A DNA stretch of 64,000 nt from Agelas oroides (Eukaryota > Porifera > Demospongiae > Agelasida > Agelasidae), in NCBI GenBank assembly GCA_949130485.1, contig OX422184.1:20290824-20354823 (forward strand), written 5' to 3'. The notes under the pieces were generated by a model that had not been told where the DNA came from, ran no database searches, and saw nothing but the letters and a program-made list of their open reading frames with translations. Numbering within the stretch: position 1 is the first letter of the stretch; every line of letters starts with the position of its first letter. Positions 59,771 to 64,000 of this stretch are shown piece by piece. The position numbers were made by a program, and so were the translations under genes.

Positions 59771-60942
59771 TAAAAGATGATTAAATAGTCTTCCCACTAT
59801 ATATATATATGTTTCTAGTCACCACACAGTGAGACTTTGCAATTTCGAGTGGTGGGCAGGTATACACACAAACATGGCCGTGGTAGTAGCAGTGATTGTA
59901 GCACTCTCAAGGATGATCACAATGGATGTATCCGTAGGATTATGAATTTAGAAACAGGATCACAGTGGCTCTGTTACAAATGCAGTATATTTATACAGCT
60001 AAGTTTAGAGCTTGCTTACTAGTCTGGGTGGTGTTTCTGAAGTGTGAATGACTTCCTAGGTTGTCAAGATTGACTCACCGACTTTCAATCAGCCTCATGT
60101 AGTTTCTACGTAAATAATATGAATTCTCCGGTTGCTTTTCTATAGTAGCTACTGGAATGATTCTAACATACACTCAGGACCTGCCTTGCTCTCAGCCATG
60201 GGGTGCATGCAGAGTAGCTGTAGGGCTATTAAACTGTGATTTAAACATGGCATGAAGAAACGTAAGCCCTTATAGCTAGCTGAACTGCTATAGGCTGCAA
60301 TAAAGCAGATAAAAGAAGCTCCAGCTTTGATAGATTCATGATCATTAGCTTAGCTGCAGTGCCAGTGCTTTGTCATGTGAGCTACTGAAACAGCACAGCT
60401 GATTGGATCTAAACTACCAATTTCATTGTTTATCTTGTGTTTAGACATTAATCAAATCATGCTCTTCACACATTTAAACTGCAGCTCAACAGATCCTATA
60501 AAGTTTAGTGCTGCAAATTTGCCTTGGCTAGTATGCTTTAGAGGCATTTAGCTGCAAAGCTTTATGAGAAGGCTTTCTCAACAAATTTTGTCTAAATACA
60601 GGCTTTGATCTCAAGGGATGGTGGAAAGATACACCTTCACCCTATCACATCATCAGCTGGAAGCACTTTAGCAAGTTCAATACATGTAGCAATGATTCTT
60701 ATCTGTAATCATACAGAACACATAAGTGGAGTAAGTTCACCATGGCTTTAACAAATACATGTATGCACTCAGATTGGATATCTATCACTTCCATTGATCT
60801 GTGTATTACATGTTGTTGTGTAACATATTTACATAATTATACATCAAACTAGCAACCTGAACAGACAGTGGTTTTGCATAAGCAACCTCAGAGAAAAATA
60901 ATGGCAAGGAAAACTAAGAGTGCTAAGTCACTACATCTGCAC
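59771..60942. other. Spacer of block 2
   Basis: 59830-59960 preserves the outer edges of the Ig relic region of block 1 with the Ig core deleted. 60180-60560 is nearly the same as 63025-63380. No coding exon is seen. Confidence 0.5.
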
Positions 60943-60948
60943 TTTATT
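60943..60948 (-). promoter_or_regulatory. Putative polyadenylation signal
   Basis: The minus strand reads AATAAA about 100 bases beyond the stop of the fibrinogen exon at 61047. Confidence 0.45.
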
Positions 60949-61046
60949 ATGCATGTGTATATGACATTTCACAAAACAATTTGCAGGTCAGATAATCTAA
61001 CAGCACTTAAATGTCAGTGAATAAAGTGCAAACAACATTTTTTATG

Positions 61047-61687
61047 TTATCTCTTACTTCGTCTCAGTTTCATCTCAGAGAATTTGAGAGAGTAGTTGAA
61101 TCCTCTCCATGTCCTCCAGTTCACACCATCAGCATAAGATGAGTGTGGTCCACCATGGTAGAGACCATTGAGGTTTGAGGTGTGGCAATTCCTATACCAC
61201 CAGGCACCTTTGAACCGCTGTGCACAATTGTAACTTGATGTATCATTGTCTTGATCTCTTGTAGTAAAGCGCTGTCCATTATGGACTCCAAGTGAGTCCC
61301 CTGCAGTTCCATTGTATCCTGATACTGATAGAATGTACTTGGATGATGAATCACCTACACTGAAACTTGTGTACTGAGCATACGCTGAGTTTCCTTCAAA
61401 ATCTCGCATATCAACTCGTAGCTCAGTAGCACTGGATGTCAGATGATGTATCTTGTCCAGCCCTAGCCAGAATTCTCCACTTAGATTTCCAAAACCTTGC
61501 TGATAGTCAGTCCAGTTGAGATAGAAGTTAACAGATCCATCCATTCTGCGCTGGAATACTGTCCATCCACCACCATCTGTCTCCATGTCACAGTATGCTC
61601 GGAATGCTGGCTGATCATCTGGTTGGATGGTGTAGACTTCACTGGTGGTTTGACCATGAATCAAGACATCCTTGCAGTCTCTATAAA
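61047..61687 (-). CDS. Fibrinogen C-terminal domain exon 2 (terminal exon)
   Basis: Complete fibrinogen-related domain of about 213 aa: YRDCKDVLIHG, CDMETDGGGWTVFQRRMDGS, GEFWLGLDKIHHL, a calcium-site-like DQDNDTSSYNC and FKGAWWYRNCHTSNLNGLYH. It ends KLRRSKR and a stop. The acceptor GGAAG|TTTATAG gives phase 1, compatible with a preceding CCP or Ig exon. The broken CCP copy lies 650 bp upstream. The start exon and signal peptide are not in view. Confidence 0.92.
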
Positions 61688-62338
61688 CTTCCAAGGGATG
61701 TAAAAATAATAATCAGTCCAAAAGATTTCTTTTCTAGGTTCTATTACATACATAAAAGCTAGCAGCAGTTAAATAAGTGGGATAATCCCTTCTGGAGTTG
61801 TAGTGAGGGTTTAGGGTGGTGTGGGTAGCTTGTGAAGCAAAGCTTGTTGGTGAATGAAAGCTTTAAGTTCCTAGGGGTAAGTGCACCATGGCAATAACAA
61901 ATATACACTGAGACTAGATATCCACACATATGATAAGAGAACTGTAGTAAATTTACTCCTGACCAAATGTAAACAATAGTTTATAGCGAGTATCTTCTTT
62001 AACTCGAGCCCACTGTATATATACAGTCAGTTCTTAGCTAATTTTTTATGGTTTCTGAGACCAAGTTACTTAATTGTTAGAAGTAAACCAAGTGGTGTGA
62101 CACCCAGTGACACACTGCAACAGCTGACATTCCTTGAACAGCAGCTGCTGAAAGGCCTTCATGAGACACCAGTTTAGCTATCCGTAAGTACTGTCAAACA
62201 GGGCCTAAAATTTTGGGTTGTATCAATCAGGTTAGTTTTTTTCAGGATAGCTTTAGGGTTAGACTCTGGTTGTTTACTTCACTCAACACCACCGAAACAA
62301 CCACCTTAACATAGGCATTAGAACCAGAGGGCACTGGC
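61688..62338 (-). other. Conserved intron upstream of fibrinogen exon 2
   Basis: It aligns by eye with 13347-14120, including AGTTAAATAAGTGGG and GGGTTTAGGGTG phrases, and has no exon signal. Confidence 0.6.
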
Positions 62339-62466
62339 ATATACGAGAACTATTTCCCAACAAGTTATACCCAGTGTCACAACTGTAAGTGGCTGTCCAA
62401 ATATTGCTCCAGCAGTGTGATTAACTAGGTCATTGGTAATGGTATTCAAAGTTCCACAGTCCACAA
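62339..62466 (-). pseudogene. Broken CCP exon (copy S)
   Basis: The acceptor side is kept (CCACAACTG, then GTTCCACAG on the plus strand). A 4-base deletion lies in the middle, and the last third of the module, with the fourth cysteine and donor, is missing. It is most like exons C and R and marks the start of block 3. Confidence 0.75.
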
Positions 62467-63418
62467 CTGTTCAAGATCAAGAAAGGGGTTTCATGTAACA
62501 TCTTATATACCTATCTATATAATATAAAAAAAACTTGCTGGTGGGTGCTTTCCCAAATAAGTGCTTGAAAGTTTTAATCCACCCCTCATTTTTGGTTTCA
62601 CTAGTACTAACCATACTATCAATTCAGGCTAGCAAAAATTCAAGAAACCAAGAAGCGGTAAACTTCCATGCAGATTAACTACTGGGGCCAACTTGCACAG
62701 CAAGCTAATTGGCAATAGTGAAAGCTGAGCCATGCAAGACAAATAACAAGCAAACTGGTGCACATGAACTTGCATGCCAAATATCACTGCACCTGAATTG
62801 CACCAGAGGGTTGCTTCTACATTGGTAACCTTAATGATAATACTACTAGAAAAGCAACCGTAGAATTGAGATTATCTACGTAGAAACTACAGCACATGCA
62901 TGGCTTTGATGGTTTGTTTGTTGTAGCAAAGTGGATAGATAGTTTTAATATTAGACATTATTTATCGGCTGATTGAAAGTCGTTGACTCAATCTTGACAA
63001 CCTAGGAAGTCATTCACACTTCAGAAACACCAGCCATGGGGTGCATGCAGAGTAGCTGTAGGGCTATTGAACTGTGATTTAAACATGGGATGAAGAAAAC
63101 TAAGCCCTTATAGCTACCTGAACTGCTATAGGCTGCAATAAAGTAGATAAAAGAAGCTCCAGCTTTGATAGATTCATGATCATTAGCTTAGCTGCAGTGC
63201 CAGTGCTTTGTCATGTGAGCTACTGAAACAGCACAGCTGATTGGATCTAAACTACCAATTTCATTGTTTATCTTGTGTTTAAACATATCAAATCATGCTC
63301 TTCACACATTTAAACTGCACCCCAACAGATCCTATAAAGTTTAGTGCTGCAAATTTGCCTTGGCTAGTATGCTTTAGTGGCTTTATGAGAAGGCTTTGTC
63401 AAAACAAAATAAATTTTG
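62467..63418. other. Block 3 spacer
   Basis: It parallels 10772-11160 and 58375-58680, then 60110-60560. It lacks the transposons inserted in block 2. No coding sequence is seen. Confidence 0.55.
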
Positions 63419-63622
63419 GCGAAAAAAGGCATTGAGATCCAGCCAGAATTCGAACCTGGGTCTTCTGAACGCCGGTCAGATGCTCTTACCAACTGAGCCA
63501 CTGGAGCTCTGGCATTGGAGCAGAGGATAGATGGTATTTACATAAATATATCATTCGATGGTATATATCCATAGACACAGCTCAATTCTCAGGCTGGATC
63601 TCTTTGGTGTATGCATCTTCTC
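63419..63622 (-). mobile_element. SINE-like insertion with tRNA-like part
   Basis: It is flanked by AAATAAATTTTG at 63407-63418 and 63623-63634, and absent from the matching place near 60590. It contains GAGATCCAGCC near one end and its inverse near the other. It includes the tRNA-like 63436-63507, then a TTTTTT run on the minus strand. Confidence 0.7.
63436..63507 (-). tRNA. tRNA-like sequence, Ala(GGC)-like loop
   Basis: A 72-nt cloverleaf on the minus strand: acceptor GCTCCAG/CTGGATC, A box TGGCTCAGTTGGTAAGAGC, anticodon stem TCTGA/TCAGA with loop CCGGCGT, and B box GGTTCGAAT. Loop position 33 is C, not T, and one acceptor pair fails. TTTTTT follows 6 bases later, a possible Pol III terminator. 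It is more likely a SINE part than a working tRNA. Confidence 0.6.
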
Positions 63623-63634
63623 AAATAAATTTTG

Positions 63635-64000
63635 CCTAAAACCAGGCTAAGGGAGGATAAAAGCCACACCTTCACCCAAACACATCATTAGCTTGAAGCA
63701 CTTTAGCATGTTCAATACATGTAGCAATGATTCTTTTCTGTAATCGTACAGAACATGTAAGTGGGAAAACCTCTTATTCAGTTGCGTTGAAGGTGGTATA
63801 AGTAGCTGGTGAAGGGAGGCGTGTTGGTGAATGAAAGTCTTATTCCTGGGGTAAGTGTACGGCATTAACAAATGGACACTCAGATTGCATATCCATCACT
63901 TCCACTGATCTGTGTATAACATGTTGTTGTGTAACATATTTAATTCTTCAGACAAGTTACCTGAACAGACAGTGGTTTCCATAAGCAGCCTCAGACGAAA
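63635..64000. other. Block 3 spacer running off the window
   Basis: It matches 60620-60900, the sequence that leads to the 3' end of fibrinogen exon 2. No exon is reached before the edge. Confidence 0.5.

Overview
The window looks like a piece of an animal nuclear genome. It holds intron-rich genes with GT-AG splice sites, sushi (CCP), fibrinogen-C and tyrosine-kinase domains, and a very high load of transposon relics, MITEs and minisatellites. The domain set (receptor tyrosine kinases, sushi modules, fibrinogen-like proteins, a decayed Ig-like exon) would suit a sponge or another early-branching metazoan. That placement is inference, not proof. All host genes I can support lie on the minus strand, so gene order is given from high to low coordinates.

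The main object is a receptor tyrosine kinase gene spread over 57.1-28.3 kb. Fifteen CCP exons (57110-43612), each exactly 177 bp and phase 1-1, lead into a transmembrane exon (38110-37969). Two juxtamembrane exons and six further exons then encode a complete tyrosine kinase (32997-28276). Every splice phase from the last CCP exon to the stop codon is compatible, and the exons from the transmembrane segment on sum to an uninterrupted reading frame. The ectodomain has grown recently by tandem exon duplication (673-bp and 687-bp units).

Paralogous blocks flank this gene. Block 2 (about 49.9-62.3 kb) contains a BEL/Pao relic, CCP exons P, Q and R, and a fibrinogen-C exon (61687-61047). Block 1 (1-14 kb) has the same order: BEL/Pao relic, CCP exons A, B and C, a decayed Ig-like exon, and a fibrinogen-C exon (13346-12706). 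Block 3 starts at 62.3 kb with a broken CCP exon and runs off the right edge. I infer a cluster of CCP receptor kinases alternating with fibrinogen-domain genes, with a second receptor partly off the left edge and a third fibrinogen exon just off the right edge.

The rest is mostly mobile DNA. The BEL/Pao relic of block 1 is split by about 7.7 kb containing Ty3/gypsy pieces (gag about 1.4 kb, integrase 6.0-7.8 kb, LTR about 7.9 kb), and the integrase is itself split by a hAT-like MITE. A separate gypsy gag relic lies at 26-27 kb and an integrase scrap at 54.9 kb. An R2-type non-LTR element with a restriction-like endonuclease (38.9-43.2 kb) sits in the receptor intron between two GA microsatellites and is itself hit by a 674-bp TIR element. 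Other elements are PIF/Harbinger-like, hAT-like and foldback types. Tandem repeats include a 60-bp satellite (48.8-49.3 kb), a GT tract (20 kb) and several minisatellites. From 14 to 25.7 kb I see only repeats, a hAT relic, a tRNA-like sequence and unassigned sequence.
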